Origin: Sphingomonas sp. So64.6b
GTDB taxonomy: Bacteria; Pseudomonadota; Alphaproteobacteria; Sphingomonadales; Sphingomonadaceae
Direction of reading: 5' to 3'
Assembly: GCF_014171475.1 (NCBI RefSeq)
Contig: NZ_CP048817.1
Span: 310,001 to 374,000 of the forward strand
Length of the DNA: 64,000 bases
Shown here: piece after piece, positions 51,681-60,699 of the stretch
Layout of the letters: every line of letters starts with the position of its first letter
Numbering within the stretch: position 1 is the stretch's first letter
Notes under the pieces: model-generated
The model's database searches: none
Seen by the model: the letters and a program-made list of their open reading frames with translations, nothing else
Told to the model about the DNA's origin: nothing
Program-made: the position numbers and the translations under genes

Positions 51681-52439
51681 CTATTTGACGATACCGACCT
51701 TGATATCGAACCGGATCCTGACCCACGCGCCGATCACCGGCTTGCCGTTGATGCGCGGCGGTCGGACGAGGAATTGCCAGGCCGCCTGGCGCAAGCCACG
51801 CGCCAGGCCCGAACCGGGCGGTGATTCGCCGAGCGAGCGGCAATTCTCGACCCGGTTGCCGGCTATCGTCTGGCACGCGATCATTGCCGAGCCGGTCTCG
51901 AGGTTGGTGGGCATATAGGTGGCAAGTTCGGCGCGGCTCGGTTCGCGCACCCATTCGGCGCCGTACAGCGTCTTGCCGCCCGGTCCGTCGCCCGGCCCAT
52001 AGACCGCGGCGCTATCCTTGCCCGATCCCTGATCGTCGCCGGCACCATTGTCGTCGCGATGCGACGGCAGTTTCGAGACGTCAGTCGCGGCGAACTCCTC
52101 GCTGTTCAACTGCAAGTATTTGGACGGCAGGGTCGGGGGTACTGGCGGCTTGACCTCCGGCGTCCGCACACGCGGTGCGGCGCCGCTGCTGTCCTGCTTT
52201 TTCTTGGCAACGGTTTTCGCGCGCGGTTTGGGCACCGATGCGACCTTCGCTTCGGGCGCCATCTGGAACGTGGCGACCGGGTAGGTCTTTTCCTGTGGCT
52301 TCCGGAACTCGGGTGCGGCGATGAACCATAGTGCCAGACCGACCAGCGTTTCGACCGCCAGCGCCAGCGCCAGCGCTATGGCGCGGCGCCCGAAGGCGCG
52401 ACGCCGGTCCGACGCGGATTGATAAGGCGCCGAACGCAT
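51681..52439 (-). CDS. TonB-like energy-transducer-type protein
   Basis: A 252-residue protein with an N-terminal signal anchor (about 18-40, AIALALALAVETLVGLALWF), a Pro/Lys-rich spacer (PKPRAKTVAKKKQDSS, PEVKPPVPPTLPSKY), a Gly/Asp-rich stretch (NGAGDDQGSGKDS) and a C-terminal domain ending WQFLVRPPRINGKPVIGAWV. This is the layout of TonB-family proteins, and the end resembles the TonB C-terminal strand-helix-strand with its RPxxxNGxPV motif. No ExbB or ExbD gene is near. It could serve a specific receptor or be an orphan relative. Confidence 0.65.
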   Translation of the reverse strand: MRSAPYQSASDRRRAFGRRAIALALALAVETLVGLALWFIAAPEFRKPQEKTYPVATFQMAPEAKVASVPKPRAKTVAKKKQDSSGAAPRVRTPEVKPPVPPTLPSKYLQLNSEEFAATDVSKLPSHRDDNGAGDDQGSGKDSAAVYGPGDGPGGKTLYGAEWVREPSRAELATYMPTNLETGSAMIACQTIAGNRVENCRSLGESPPGSGLARGLRQAAWQFLVRPPRINGKPVIGAWVRIRFDIKVGIVK

Positions 52440-52558
52440 CGCCGGATCGCCTAGACCCGGCGATCGGACACCGCAACTGGCTCAGCGACCCAAAAGCGAC
52501 CATTTGCCGGTCTTCAGCGCCCGACGATCGCATGTCGTCGTGGCCGGGCTGAAAGCAC

Positions 52559-52939
52559 TCAACCTGCCGCCATTGGGGTGATGAGTTGGCGGGGGTCGTA
52601 AAAGAAGCGCTCCTCCGCGATCCGGTCGCCCGACCAACGCTGCCAGGCGATTTCTTCCATCGCGCGAGTTACCCCGTCCAGGCCGTCGAACTCGAAACGC
52701 CAGGCGATCGCCACACGGTCGCCATCGATCGCCGGCGCGTCCAGGCGCGTGCCCCTGACCGCCTTGTTGCGCGCGAGTGTCTTGTACTCTTCGGCAATCA
52801 ATATGTCGCGACCGACACGCGGCCGGGCACCGTTCTCGCTGGTCGCGGCGTCCTCGACGTAGAAGGTTTCGAGCGCCGCGACATACTCACCGGCCTCGAC
52901 CATCGCCATGAACTGCTCGACTCGTTCCGCGCTCGGCAT
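52559..52939 (-). CDS. NTF2-like (SnoaL-type) protein
   Basis: A 126-residue single-domain protein with the cone-like NTF2 fold pattern: VEQFMAMVEAGEYVAALETF at the N-terminal helices, FYVEDAATSENGARPRVGRD, then strands IDGDRVAIAWRFEFDG and AMEEIAWQRWSGDRIAEERF. Such proteins are often small isomerases, hydrolases or ligand-binding proteins; the substrate is unknown. CGGGAG precedes the ATG. It follows the TetR gene on the same strand with about 73 bp between. Confidence 0.8.
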   Translation of the reverse strand: MPSAERVEQFMAMVEAGEYVAALETFYVEDAATSENGARPRVGRDILIAEEYKTLARNKAVRGTRLDAPAIDGDRVAIAWRFEFDGLDGVTRAMEEIAWQRWSGDRIAEERFFYDPRQLITPMAAG

Positions 52940-53012
52940 AAAAGCTCCCGTCAGAAAACAGACTTGGAGTCTGTTATTGATCGAAAGGGTATTATGTCAA
53001 GCGGCTCACCCG

Positions 53013-53600
53013 TCAGATCGCTTGCTCGACTCCGGATAGCATCCTCTGAAACGCGCCGGTGAAATCGCGCGCGCTTGCTGCAGCATCGTCCGATGTGCCG
53101 CAGGCGAGCGCTGCCTCCATGATCGCGCCCAGCGCGAGTCGGGTCACTGCATCGGCGTCTTTGGACTCGGCCGGTTCGTTCATCAGCTTGCCGATACCGG
53201 CGCGCATCGCAGCGGCGAAATAAAGATCGTCGATTTCGCGCCACCGCTGCCAGCCAAGCACCGCCGGTCCATCAACCAGCAGGATGCGGTTGCGGTCCGG
53301 CTCGATCGCGGCCTGCAGATAGATGCCGACGCTGAGCGCGATGCTGTTCGCAGTGGCCGGCCCGCTCGACGCCTCGGCCGCGAGCTGCGCGGCCAGTTCG
53401 CCCTGCAGCGTGTCGACCAGCCGTTCGAGCAGGTCGCGCTTAGAGGCGAAGTGATGGTAGAACGCGCCCTTGGCCACGCCGGCGCGCTGTACCACCAGAT
53501 CGAGACTGACCGCTTCATAACCCTGGTCGGAAAACAGCGCACGTGCAGCGTCCATGATCGCCTGGATCGTCGCCGCGCTTCTCTCTGCTTGACGAACCAT
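53013..53600 (-). CDS. TetR-family transcriptional regulator
   Basis: A 195-residue regulator. The helix-turn-helix is complete: ATIQAIMDAARALFSDQGYE, DLVVQRAGVAKGAFYHHFAS and KRDLLERLVDTLQGELAAQL. The C-terminal all-helical ligand domain (about 75-190) carries the motif ILLVDGPAVLGWQRWREID found in many TetR proteins. It lies about 93 bp downstream of the BdcA-like reductase gene on the same strand and may control it, as BdcR does bdcA in E. coli; alternatively it controls the NTF2-like gene. ATG 53600 is used; a GTG five codons upstream is possible. Confidence 0.9.
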   Translation of the reverse strand: MVRQAERSAATIQAIMDAARALFSDQGYEAVSLDLVVQRAGVAKGAFYHHFASKRDLLERLVDTLQGELAAQLAAEASSGPATANSIALSVGIYLQAAIEPDRNRILLVDGPAVLGWQRWREIDDLYFAAAMRAGIGKLMNEPAESKDADAVTRLALGAIMEAALACGTSDDAAASARDFTGAFQRMLSGVEQAI

Positions 53601-53693
53601 GCGCTGACCGAACACCCACTGAAGACCGACCCCGTCGGCCGGTAGCTTGGAAGCAAGTGCGCACAGAGCGCAATACTTGTTTACCCATTGGCC

Positions 53694-54407
53694 TTACGCG
53701 CCGAACCCGCCATCGATCGTGTGCAGCGCACCGGTCACGATGCCGGCTTCGGGGCCGGCGAGGTATGCGACCATGCCGGCAACCTCTCCGCCCGTGGCAT
53801 GACGCTTGATCGCCATGAAGCCATGCATGATGTCACTCATCGGCCCGCTGGCCGGGTTCATGTCGGTATCGGTCGGGCCGGGCTGAACGATATTGACGGT
53901 GATCCCGCGGTCCCCGAAATCGCGCGCCAGCCCGCGTGCCATGCCCTGCAGCGCGGCCTTGGTCAGCGCATAGGCGGCGGCCCCGGCAAACGGCATGCGA
54001 TCGCCATTGACCGATCCGATCACGATAATCCTTCCGCCATCGGGCATCGACCGCGCTGCCTCGACTGCGGCATGATAGGGCGCTCGCACGTTGATATCGA
54101 TCATCCGGTCGACCGCGTCGGGGTCGGCCTCGGTCGCATTGCCGGCAACGAACGTTCCGGCGTTGACCACCAGAATGTCGAGCGCGCCGCGCCCCTTGAC
54201 CAGATCGATCACCGCGTCGCGATCGGCGGCATCGGACTGGATCGCGGTCGCGCCGGTTTCTTGCGCCAGCGCCAGCGCCGCATCGGTCGATCCGGCATAA
54301 CTGAATGCGACGGTGCCGCCGTCGCTGGAGAAGCGCCGCACGATCGCCGCGCCGATGCCTCGGCTGCCGCCGATGACGAGGATGGTCTTGCCAGTGAAAT
54401 CGGTCAT
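53694..54407 (-). CDS. bdcA: Short-chain dehydrogenase/reductase, BdcA-like
   Basis: A 237-residue SDR. The NADP-binding motif is LVIGGSRGIGAAIVRRFSSD; the catalytic Ser/Tyr/Lys lie in IVIGSVNGDRMPFAGAAAYA and the following LTKAALQG. NVQPGPTDTD-like PGP and the end LAGPEAGIVTGALHTIDGGF are conserved. The protein matches E. coli BdcA (YjgI), linked to biofilm dispersal, along most of its length, including GALDILVVNAGTF and ARSMPDGGRIIVIGSVNGDR. AAGGGA lies seven bases before the ATG. Confidence 0.85.
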   Translation of the reverse strand: MTDFTGKTILVIGGSRGIGAAIVRRFSSDGGTVAFSYAGSTDAALALAQETGATAIQSDAADRDAVIDLVKGRGALDILVVNAGTFVAGNATEADPDAVDRMIDINVRAPYHAAVEAARSMPDGGRIIVIGSVNGDRMPFAGAAAYALTKAALQGMARGLARDFGDRGITVNIVQPGPTDTDMNPASGPMSDIMHGFMAIKRHATGGEVAGMVAYLAGPEAGIVTGALHTIDGGFGA

Positions 54408-54462
54408 GGTCGGTCCCTTGCCGTTGTTGTGTAATGAGTGTTCGATGGTCCGGTCGCCGCGC

Positions 54463-55377
54463 TCATTTTCCCGCGTCCAGGAACTTGCGCACTTCGGCGA
54501 CCGTCGCTGTGGGCTGTTCCTCCATCAACCAATGGCCGGCATCAGCGATCACCGCCTGCTGCACGTCGGTTGCCGCGAAACGCATCACCGTCGCCATCAT
54601 CGGCCCGAATGACTTATCGCCGCCAATCGCGAGCACCGGCATGGCCAGCTTGCCCGCCGCGACGAACTGCTTGTTGTCGATCGCATCCTGGTCGAACGCG
54701 GCGAACTGCGCGAAGCCGGCATGCATCGCGCCCGGCATCGCGTAAAGCGCGGCATAATGAACGCGCGATGCTTCGCTGAATTTGGCCGGCGTGGCGGAGA
54801 ATTCATTCCAGAAGCGGTCGAGATAGATCCGCTCACGCCCGGCGACCAATCGCTCCATGTCCGGACCGCCGAAACGGAAATGCCACAGCAGCGGGTTCTT
54901 GAGGATATCCTCCCACGGCCCGACGCCGGGCAATGGCGCATCCATCAACACGAAGCGGCCCATCCGGGCGCGATATTGTGCGGCAAAGGCATAACCGACC
55001 ATGTTGCCGATATCGTGCGTGACAAGATCGGTTCTCGTCACCTTGAGCGTGTCGAGCACGCCCGCGACATCGGCGCCTTGCGTCTTCTTGTCATATCCGC
55101 CGGCTGGTTTGGCCGACAGGCCCATGCCGCGCAAATCAGGCACGATGACGGTATGGTCGCGCGCCAGGTCAGCGGCGAGCGGCGCCCACATGTCGCCGGT
55201 CTCGCCATAGCCGTGGAGCAGGACTACTGCCGGCCCTTTGCCGCCGACCCGGACATGGATCGTGGTGCCGTTGGTCATGATCTCCTGCGTTTTGAAACTC
55301 GCCGGGAAGGGTTCGACCTGCGCTATGGCGGGCAGGGGAAGCGCGATCAGCGCGGCGGCGATCAATGTACGAAACAT
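54463..55377 (-). CDS. Alpha/beta hydrolase, epoxide-hydrolase-like, exported
   Basis: A 304-residue alpha/beta-fold enzyme with a signal peptide (FRTLIAAALIALPLPAIAQ). The nucleophile elbow is LVTHDIGNMVGYAFAAQY, so the nucleophile is Asp rather than Ser, as in epoxide hydrolases and haloalkane dehalogenases. The HG motif is VVLLHGYGETGDMWAPLA and the catalytic His is in IADAGHWLMEEQPTA. A cap domain spans about 160-220. AGGGAGACC precedes ATG 55377. It is divergent from the LysR gene, which probably regulates it. Confidence 0.88.
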   Translation of the reverse strand: MFRTLIAAALIALPLPAIAQVEPFPASFKTQEIMTNGTTIHVRVGGKGPAVVLLHGYGETGDMWAPLAADLARDHTVIVPDLRGMGLSAKPAGGYDKKTQGADVAGVLDTLKVTRTDLVTHDIGNMVGYAFAAQYRARMGRFVLMDAPLPGVGPWEDILKNPLLWHFRFGGPDMERLVAGRERIYLDRFWNEFSATPAKFSEASRVHYAALYAMPGAMHAGFAQFAAFDQDAIDNKQFVAAGKLAMPVLAIGGDKSFGPMMATVMRFAATDVQQAVIADAGHWLMEEQPTATVAEVRKFLDAGK

Positions 55378-55493
55378 GGATGGTCTCCCTGTAGCGAGCA
55401 CGGCCGTGCCGGGCTCTGGACAGGAAGATGGACCGCGCGCATCGTACGCACTAGCCGGTAAGTTCCGAAACCGGCTTACGGGATTGCCGAACG

Positions 55494-56390
55494 ATGATGA
55501 AGCTCGATGGAGTGGCGGCGTTTGTCGCGGTGGCCGAGGCCGGATCGATCAGCGAGGCGGCGCGGCGCATGGGGCTGGCCAAGTCGGTGGTCAGCGAACG
55601 ACTTGCCGAACTCGAACGCAGTGCCGGTGCACGGCTGATGCAGCGTACGACGCGCAAGCTTTCGCTGACTGAGGACGGCCAGGCTTTTCTCGAACGCGCG
55701 CGGCGCATCGTGCGCGAGATGGCCGAGGCGGCCGAGGAACTGACGCAGCGGCGTGGCACCCTGTCGGGCCCGTTACGCCTCGCCGGGCCGATCAGCTTCG
55801 GCAGCCTGCATCTCGGGCCGGCGCTTTATCCCTTCCTCGCCGCGCATCCGCTGATCAACCTCAGCCTCGATCTCGACGACCGGTTCATCGACGTCGCGGC
55901 GGACGGTTATGACGCGGTGATCCGCCACGGTCCGATCCGCGACAAGAATTTAATCGCAAAACGGCTGGGGTCGAGCCGCCGGCTGCTCGTCGCGTCGCCC
56001 GCCTATCTCGCGGCCAATGGCACGCCGGCATCGCTCGACGATATCGTGGCTGCATCGGCGATCCTCTACACGAATCGCGAGACCGACTGGCGGTTTCGCG
56101 AAGGGGCGGGCGAGACGGTGATACGGCCACGCGCGGCACTTCGCGTCAACAATGGCGTGGTGATGCGCGACGCCGCCTTGGCCGGGCTTGGCATCACGCT
56201 GCTGCCGACCTTCTTCATCCATCGTCACCTGGCCGACGGATCGCTGGTCCACATCGACATCGGCGTCGAGGCGGAGGGTGCCGAGCTCAACATCGCCTAT
56301 CCGCAGAACCGCAGTTCGTCCGCCAAGATCATCGCGCTGACCGAATGGCTGCGAAAGGCGTTTGGCGACCCCGCTTATTGGGAGGTGTGA
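55494..56390 (+). CDS. LysR-family transcriptional regulator
   Basis: A 298-residue regulator. The winged helix is at residues 1-60 (VAEAGSISEAARRMGLAKSV, LERSAGARLMQRTTRKLSLT), followed by the linker helix and the substrate-binding domain (LRLAGPISFGSLHLGPALYP, DAVIRHGPIRDKNLIAKRLG). It belongs to the DNA-binding subgroup that acts as repressor or activator of divergent genes, and the exported hydrolase gene lies 116 bp away on the other strand. Two ATGs in tandem (55494, 55497) are possible starts. Confidence 0.92.
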   Translation: MMKLDGVAAFVAVAEAGSISEAARRMGLAKSVVSERLAELERSAGARLMQRTTRKLSLTEDGQAFLERARRIVREMAEAAEELTQRRGTLSGPLRLAGPISFGSLHLGPALYPFLAAHPLINLSLDLDDRFIDVAADGYDAVIRHGPIRDKNLIAKRLGSSRRLLVASPAYLAANGTPASLDDIVAASAILYTNRETDWRFREGAGETVIRPRAALRVNNGVVMRDAALAGLGITLLPTFFIHRHLADGSLVHIDIGVEAEGAELNIAYPQNRSSSAKIIALTEWLRKAFGDPAYWEV

Positions 56391-56394
56391 ACCG

Positions 56395-56706
56395 CTATAC
56401 GCTGCCCGCGCGCTCGATCACCAAAATACGCGCCGCGCCGATCGGCTGCGCGACATGCTCGTCGCCCGGTTCGGCGCTGAAGATATCGCCGGCGTTCAAC
56501 CGCGAAACCGTCTCGCCCGCATCGTCGCGCATATGCATGTCGACCACGCCATCGAGGACGACGAACACCTCGGCACCATCATTGACGTGCCAGCGATAGG
56601 GCCGGTCGGTCCAATGCAGGGTGACCGTCACGTCGTCGACTCGTCCGATAGGTAAAGCATCCCAGGCGCGGGTACCGGTGAAATCCAGGCTGCGAACGGT
56701 GCGCAT
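56395..56706 (-). CDS. Cupin-domain protein
   Basis: A 103-residue single-cupin protein. The conserved motifs are WHVNDGAEVFVVLDGVVDMH and LNAGDIFSAEPGDEHVAQPI, with His/Glu residues that could hold one metal. Small stand-alone cupins of this sort are linked to stress and sugar or amino-acid metabolism, but no function can be named. It is divergent from the AsnC-type regulator (start GTG 56821), which may control it. The longer frame upstream overlaps that regulator and is not coding. Confidence 0.82.
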   Translation of the reverse strand: MRTVRSLDFTGTRAWDALPIGRVDDVTVTLHWTDRPYRWHVNDGAEVFVVLDGVVDMHMRDDAGETVSRLNAGDIFSAEPGDEHVAQPIGAARILVIERAGSV

Positions 56707-56820
56707 CACGACCCTCTCGATCAATACATTGGCTTGGCGCATGATAGGGCAAGGACGAGCGGCCCGCGCTGCGCAAGGTGCCGCGCGCGCCTGCACTTCG
56801 TCGAGAATGAGGGTAGTGAC

Positions 56821-57267
56821 GTGCGAAACGACGGTGAACCGGATGCGACCGACCGCAGGATACTTGCCGCTCTGAAGAACAATGCGCGGGCATCGGCGAC
56901 GGCACTGGGCCAGATGGTCAATCTGTCGCGCACCTCGGTACAGGCACGGATTGCGCGACTCGAACAGCGCGGCGACATCATTGGTTACGCGGCGATCGTG
57001 CGGCAACAGGATGACGGCGCGACGGTCGAAGCGATCTTGTCGTTGACCTTCGGCGAACGCCCTTGCGCGCCGGTTATCGCGCGCTTCGCGCATTGGCCGG
57101 AGATCGTCTCGCTTTATTCGACGGCGGGGCCGATCGATGCGGTGGCGGTCGTGCGGACAGGCAGCGCGGCGGAACTGTCGCGGCTGATCGATCGGCTATC
57201 GGCGGTTGCAGGAATACAGTCGATGCAGTCGGCGATCATATTGGCGGAACACGGCATCCGCGCCTGA
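56821..57267 (+). CDS. Lrp/AsnC-family transcriptional regulator
   Basis: A 148-residue regulator starting at GTG with GAGGG upstream. The helix-turn-helix is DATDRRILAALKNNARASAT, LGQMVNLSRTSVQARIARLE and QRGDIIGYAAIV. The RAM domain follows (ILSLTFGERPCAPVIARFAH, STAGPIDAVAVVRTGSAAEL). Members bind amino acids or related small ligands and act as octamers. It is divergent from the cupin gene, its likely target. The upstream in-frame extension to 56734 lacks family similarity. Confidence 0.88.
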   Translation: MRNDGEPDATDRRILAALKNNARASATALGQMVNLSRTSVQARIARLEQRGDIIGYAAIVRQQDDGATVEAILSLTFGERPCAPVIARFAHWPEIVSLYSTAGPIDAVAVVRTGSAAELSRLIDRLSAVAGIQSMQSAIILAEHGIRA

Positions 57268-57439
57268 TCCGCGTCGATCGATGCACTGGCGCCCGAAAAA
57301 GGCGCGAGCGAGGCCGATTCCGCCGCCAAACGCCACGAATTCACCGTAGCATCCAATTTGAGCGGGCCGGCCGGCCCGGAAATGCTCTGGCGTCATCGCC
57401 GAATGCCACCGGCTCACGCCGCCCCTCGAAGGAACGTTC

Positions 57440-58102
57440 ATGTCGTTGACCTTGCTCTACCAGACCCATTCGCCATACGCGCGTAAAGCGCTCGTTTTCG
57501 CCCACGAAGCCGGCCTTGCCGGGCAGATCGCCGTGGTCCATCACGAAACCAGCCCGACGCTGCGCAACGATCAGGTGTTCGCGGAGAATCCACTCGGCAA
57601 GGTACCCGTACTCCTGCGCACCGATGCACAGCCGATCTTCGATTCCGATGTCATTTGCGACTATCTCGACACGCTCAATCCGGGCCGCAAACTGATCCCC
57701 GAACAAGGCGAGGCGCGTTGGCAGGCGTTGAGGGTGCAGGCGGTGGCGCAAGGGTTGGCCGACGCCGGGATCGCTGTACGCTGGGAAACGGTGCGCCGTC
57801 CTGAGGCGTTGCGCTATCCGCCGCTACGCGACGGTTATGTCGAGAAGCTCGTCGCTAGCTATGACTGGCTCGAACGCGAACTGGACGTGACCGCCGATCT
57901 CCATGTCGGCCATATCGCACTGGCGACGACGCTCGACTGGCTGGCATTCCGCGAACTGCCTTCGTTCCGTGACGGCCGCCCCTTGCTGTCGGCATGGTTC
58001 GACGAATTCCTGCGCCGCCCATCGATGCGCGCGACGCCACTTTCCGGCGATACTCATGACATCGCGGCGCCCGAATCCGGGACCACGCCCGCCAACACCT
58101 GA
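57440..58102 (+). CDS. Glutathione S-transferase family protein
   Basis: A 220-residue protein. The thioredoxin-fold N-terminal domain is seen in LLYQTHSPYARKALVFAHEA, LGKVPVLLRTDAQPIFDSDV (the cis-Pro of KVPVL and the Asp/Ser of the glutathione site) and the C-terminal helical domain in about 90-205 (RDGYVEKLVASYDWLERELD). The active-site residue is probably the Ser in THSPY. It resembles stand-alone bacterial GSTs (YibF-like). GAAGGAAC precedes the ATG. The next gene starts 21 bases downstream. Confidence 0.88.
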   Translation: MSLTLLYQTHSPYARKALVFAHEAGLAGQIAVVHHETSPTLRNDQVFAENPLGKVPVLLRTDAQPIFDSDVICDYLDTLNPGRKLIPEQGEARWQALRVQAVAQGLADAGIAVRWETVRRPEALRYPPLRDGYVEKLVASYDWLERELDVTADLHVGHIALATTLDWLAFRELPSFRDGRPLLSAWFDEFLRRPSMRATPLSGDTHDIAAPESGTTPANT

Positions 58103-58123
58103 AATCGTACGAGGACCGCAAAA

Positions 58124-58549
58124 GTGATCGAGCAAGCCATTACCGACGAACAGATTGCCGCGACCTTCGATGTCATGCAGCAATTGCGCCCCGATCTTGT
58201 CGCCGACACCTATCTCGCGCGGATTCGCGGCTTGATGGCGTCCGACGGTTTCCGGCTGGCGGCGCTGCGCGAAGATGGCGTGGTGCGCGCCGTCGCCGGT
58301 TATCGCGTGATGGACATGCTCTATTGCGGCCGGCTGCTCAGCATAGACGATCTTGTCGCCGACGAACGGGTGCGGTCAAAGGGCTATGGCGCGCGCCTGC
58401 TCGACTGGCTGAAGGCGGAAGGGCGGGCCGCCGGGTGCAATGAATTGCAGCTCGTATCGCGCGTGATCCGCGAACAGGCTCACCGCTTCTACTTCCGTGA
58501 AGGACTGGGCATCGACTGTTTCCATTTCCGCGTGACGCTCAAGGATTGA
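58124..58549 (+). CDS. GNAT-family N-acetyltransferase
   Basis: A 141-residue acetyltransferase starting at GTG. The acetyl-CoA loop is VADERVRSKGYGARLLDWLK, preceded by the strand GRLLSIDDLVA, and the end has EQAHRFYFREGLGIDCFHFR, typical of GNAT proteins. The acceptor substrate is unknown. It follows the GST gene closely and probably shares its transcript. Confidence 0.86.
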   Translation: MIEQAITDEQIAATFDVMQQLRPDLVADTYLARIRGLMASDGFRLAALREDGVVRAVAGYRVMDMLYCGRLLSIDDLVADERVRSKGYGARLLDWLKAEGRAAGCNELQLVSRVIREQAHRFYFREGLGIDCFHFRVTLKD

Positions 58550-58599
58550 TGCCCGGCCGCGCTTGACTTGCTGGCCCGAACGCCGCGAAGCAATGCGCC

Positions 58600-59742
58600 A
58601 TGAACCCGCTTTACACCTCGCTCGGCACGACGGTCTTCGAAACCATGTCGGCGCGGGCACGTGCCACGGGAGCGATCAATCTCGGACAGGGTTTTCCCGA
58701 CGGGCGCGGGCCGGAGGATGTGCTGGCCGAGGCGGCGCGCGCGCTGGTCGAGGAGTCGAACCAATATCCGCCGATGCTCGGCGTGCCGGCGTTGCGTGAA
58801 GCGGTCGCAGCGCATTATGCCGCGCATCAGGGGCTGGACCTGACTCCGGCCGAAGTCGTGGTCACCTCGGGCGCGACCGAGGCGCTGGCGGCGGCGATCC
58901 TTGCTCTGGTCTCGCCGGGCGACGAAGTGGTGATGTTCCAGCCGCTTTACGACGCCTATTGGCCCCTGGTCGTGCGTGCCGGTGGCGTGCCGAAGCTGGT
59001 CCGGCTCGAACCGCCTGAATGGCGCATCACCGCCGCGGCGCTGTCGGCAGTGGCGAGCGTGCGCACGAAGCTGGTCATCCTCAACACCCCGCTCAACCCC
59101 ACGGCGACGATCGCTTCGGATGAGGAACTGACCTTGCTCGCTGACTTCTGCATCGCGCACGATGCAATCGCGGTCTGCGACGAGGTTTGGGAACAGGTCG
59201 TCTTTGACGGTGCTGTCCATCGCTCGCTGATGACCTTTCCGGGCATGCGTGAGCGGACGGTCAAGATCGGTTCGGCGGGCAAGATCTTCTCGCTCACCGG
59301 ATGGAAGGTCGGCTGGATGTGCGCCGCGCCGCGCATCGCCGCGGTGCTGGCTAAGGCGCATCAATTCCTGACCTTCACCACGCCGCCCAATCTTCAGACC
59401 GCCGCCGCTTACGGCCTGGGCAAGGATATGGCCTATTTCGTGGAGATGCGCGCCGCGTTCCAGCGCTCGCGTGACCGGCTTGCTGCCGGTCTGACCAAGC
59501 TCGGTTATACCGTGCTGCCGAGCTCTGCGACTTATTTCCTGTCGATCGATCTCGATCGTTCGGGCGTCGGCATGGGCGATCAGGCATTCTGCGAATGGCT
59601 GATCGAACAGGCCGGCGTCGCGGCGATCCCGGTGTCGGCATTCTATGTCGAGGCGCCGGTGACCAACGTCGTGCGGCTGTGCTTCGCCAAGACCGATGCG
59701 ACGCTGGACGACGCGCTGGAGCGGATGAGTGTGCGGCCTTGA
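58600..59742 (+). CDS. PLP-dependent aminotransferase, class I/II
   Basis: A 380-residue fold-type I aminotransferase. The pyridoxal lysine is in KIGSAGKIFSLTGWKVGW; other motifs are INLGQGFPDGRGPEDVL, VVTSGATEALAAAILALVSP, LNTPLNPTATIA and CDEVWEQVVFDG, and the C-terminal arginine is in VVRLCFAKTD. The pattern fits the KAT/YbdL-like group (methionine, kynurenine or glutamine transaminases) more than aspartate transaminase. The exact substrate is not shown by the sequence. Confidence 0.9.
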   Translation: MNPLYTSLGTTVFETMSARARATGAINLGQGFPDGRGPEDVLAEAARALVEESNQYPPMLGVPALREAVAAHYAAHQGLDLTPAEVVVTSGATEALAAAILALVSPGDEVVMFQPLYDAYWPLVVRAGGVPKLVRLEPPEWRITAAALSAVASVRTKLVILNTPLNPTATIASDEELTLLADFCIAHDAIAVCDEVWEQVVFDGAVHRSLMTFPGMRERTVKIGSAGKIFSLTGWKVGWMCAAPRIAAVLAKAHQFLTFTTPPNLQTAAAYGLGKDMAYFVEMRAAFQRSRDRLAAGLTKLGYTVLPSSATYFLSIDLDRSGVGMGDQAFCEWLIEQAGVAAIPVSAFYVEAPVTNVVRLCFAKTDATLDDALERMSVRP

Positions 59743-59751
59743 CGCTGCCAT

Positions 59752-60585
59752 TCAGCCGCCGGCCATCCGCGGCAACCACATGCCCATGAACGCGCCGAAG
59801 ATGCCGATCCCGACTCCGGCGGTCAGCACGAATAACAGCCCCGCCATCATGAATTTACTTGAGGGGCCACCACGATCCTGCGCGCGCAGATAGAGTTCGA
59901 GCACCGCGAGCGGCACAAGATAGCAGCCATAGGCCCAGAAGCGGACGAATGGGCCGTCGAACCCTTTCCCGCCGATACCGACCGGGCCGCTATTGGCGAT
60001 AATCCACAGCATCAGCCCGACTCGAAAGAACCACACCCCGCTGACCAGAATGAAACTGCGAAGCGCCCAGCGACGGTGCGCGGCGATCTTGCGCGCGATC
60101 GCATAACGCCAGGCCATCGCCGCACAGACCAGGATCAGGACGGCGTTGATGCTGATCCCGAAGCGCATCGAAAAGCCGCCGGCCGTACCCCGCGTCCACA
60201 CCATGTACAGGCCGGTCAGGCTCATGACGATCGCCGTCAGCATGTACAGCCGGCCATTCCAGCGATGGAAGGAAAGGGCATGGGTGCGCAGATACGGCAC
60301 CAGCTGCAGCGGCCCGCCGACCGTGATGATGATGGCGAGCAGGAGGTGCGCGGCAAGCGCCACATTGCCGATCGTACCGCCCGCGACATAGCCGCCGACC
60401 AGCACGTCGTTCCATTTCTCGAAATTCCCGACGGTTGCGGCTGCGCCATAGAAGGCGGCGATATAGGCGACGAACAGCCATTGCCCGATGACTGCAGTCA
60501 CGTACCAGAGGACGGCCGACGCGTCGAGCGCCTTGGTTGCCGTGGATCGCCAGACCGGAGATCCGGCCGCAACGGTTTCGGTCAT
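59752..60585 (-). CDS. DUF2306 membrane protein
   Basis: A 277-residue integral membrane protein with seven or eight hydrophobic helices. DUF2306 features are visible: ALAAHLLLAIIITVGGPLQL, LSFHRWNGRLYMLTAIVMSL and KIAAHRRWALRSFILVSGVW, with conserved His and Arg residues that might bind haem or a quinone. Function is unknown. GGAGGGAC precedes ATG 60585. It is convergent with the aminotransferase gene and divergent from the AraC gene. Confidence 0.85.
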   Translation of the reverse strand: MTETVAAGSPVWRSTATKALDASAVLWYVTAVIGQWLFVAYIAAFYGAAATVGNFEKWNDVLVGGYVAGGTIGNVALAAHLLLAIIITVGGPLQLVPYLRTHALSFHRWNGRLYMLTAIVMSLTGLYMVWTRGTAGGFSMRFGISINAVLILVCAAMAWRYAIARKIAAHRRWALRSFILVSGVWFFRVGLMLWIIANSGPVGIGGKGFDGPFVRFWAYGCYLVPLAVLELYLRAQDRGGPSSKFMMAGLLFVLTAGVGIGIFGAFMGMWLPRMAGG

Positions 60586-60699
60586 TTTTGTCCCTCCGGG
60601 CGGCCCATCTGGTTCTCCCCCGGCGATAGATTGGCTATGACCCGCAGCACATGACCGCGCAGATCAAAAACCTGACTTTCGGATCGCAGGAGCGTTCCA

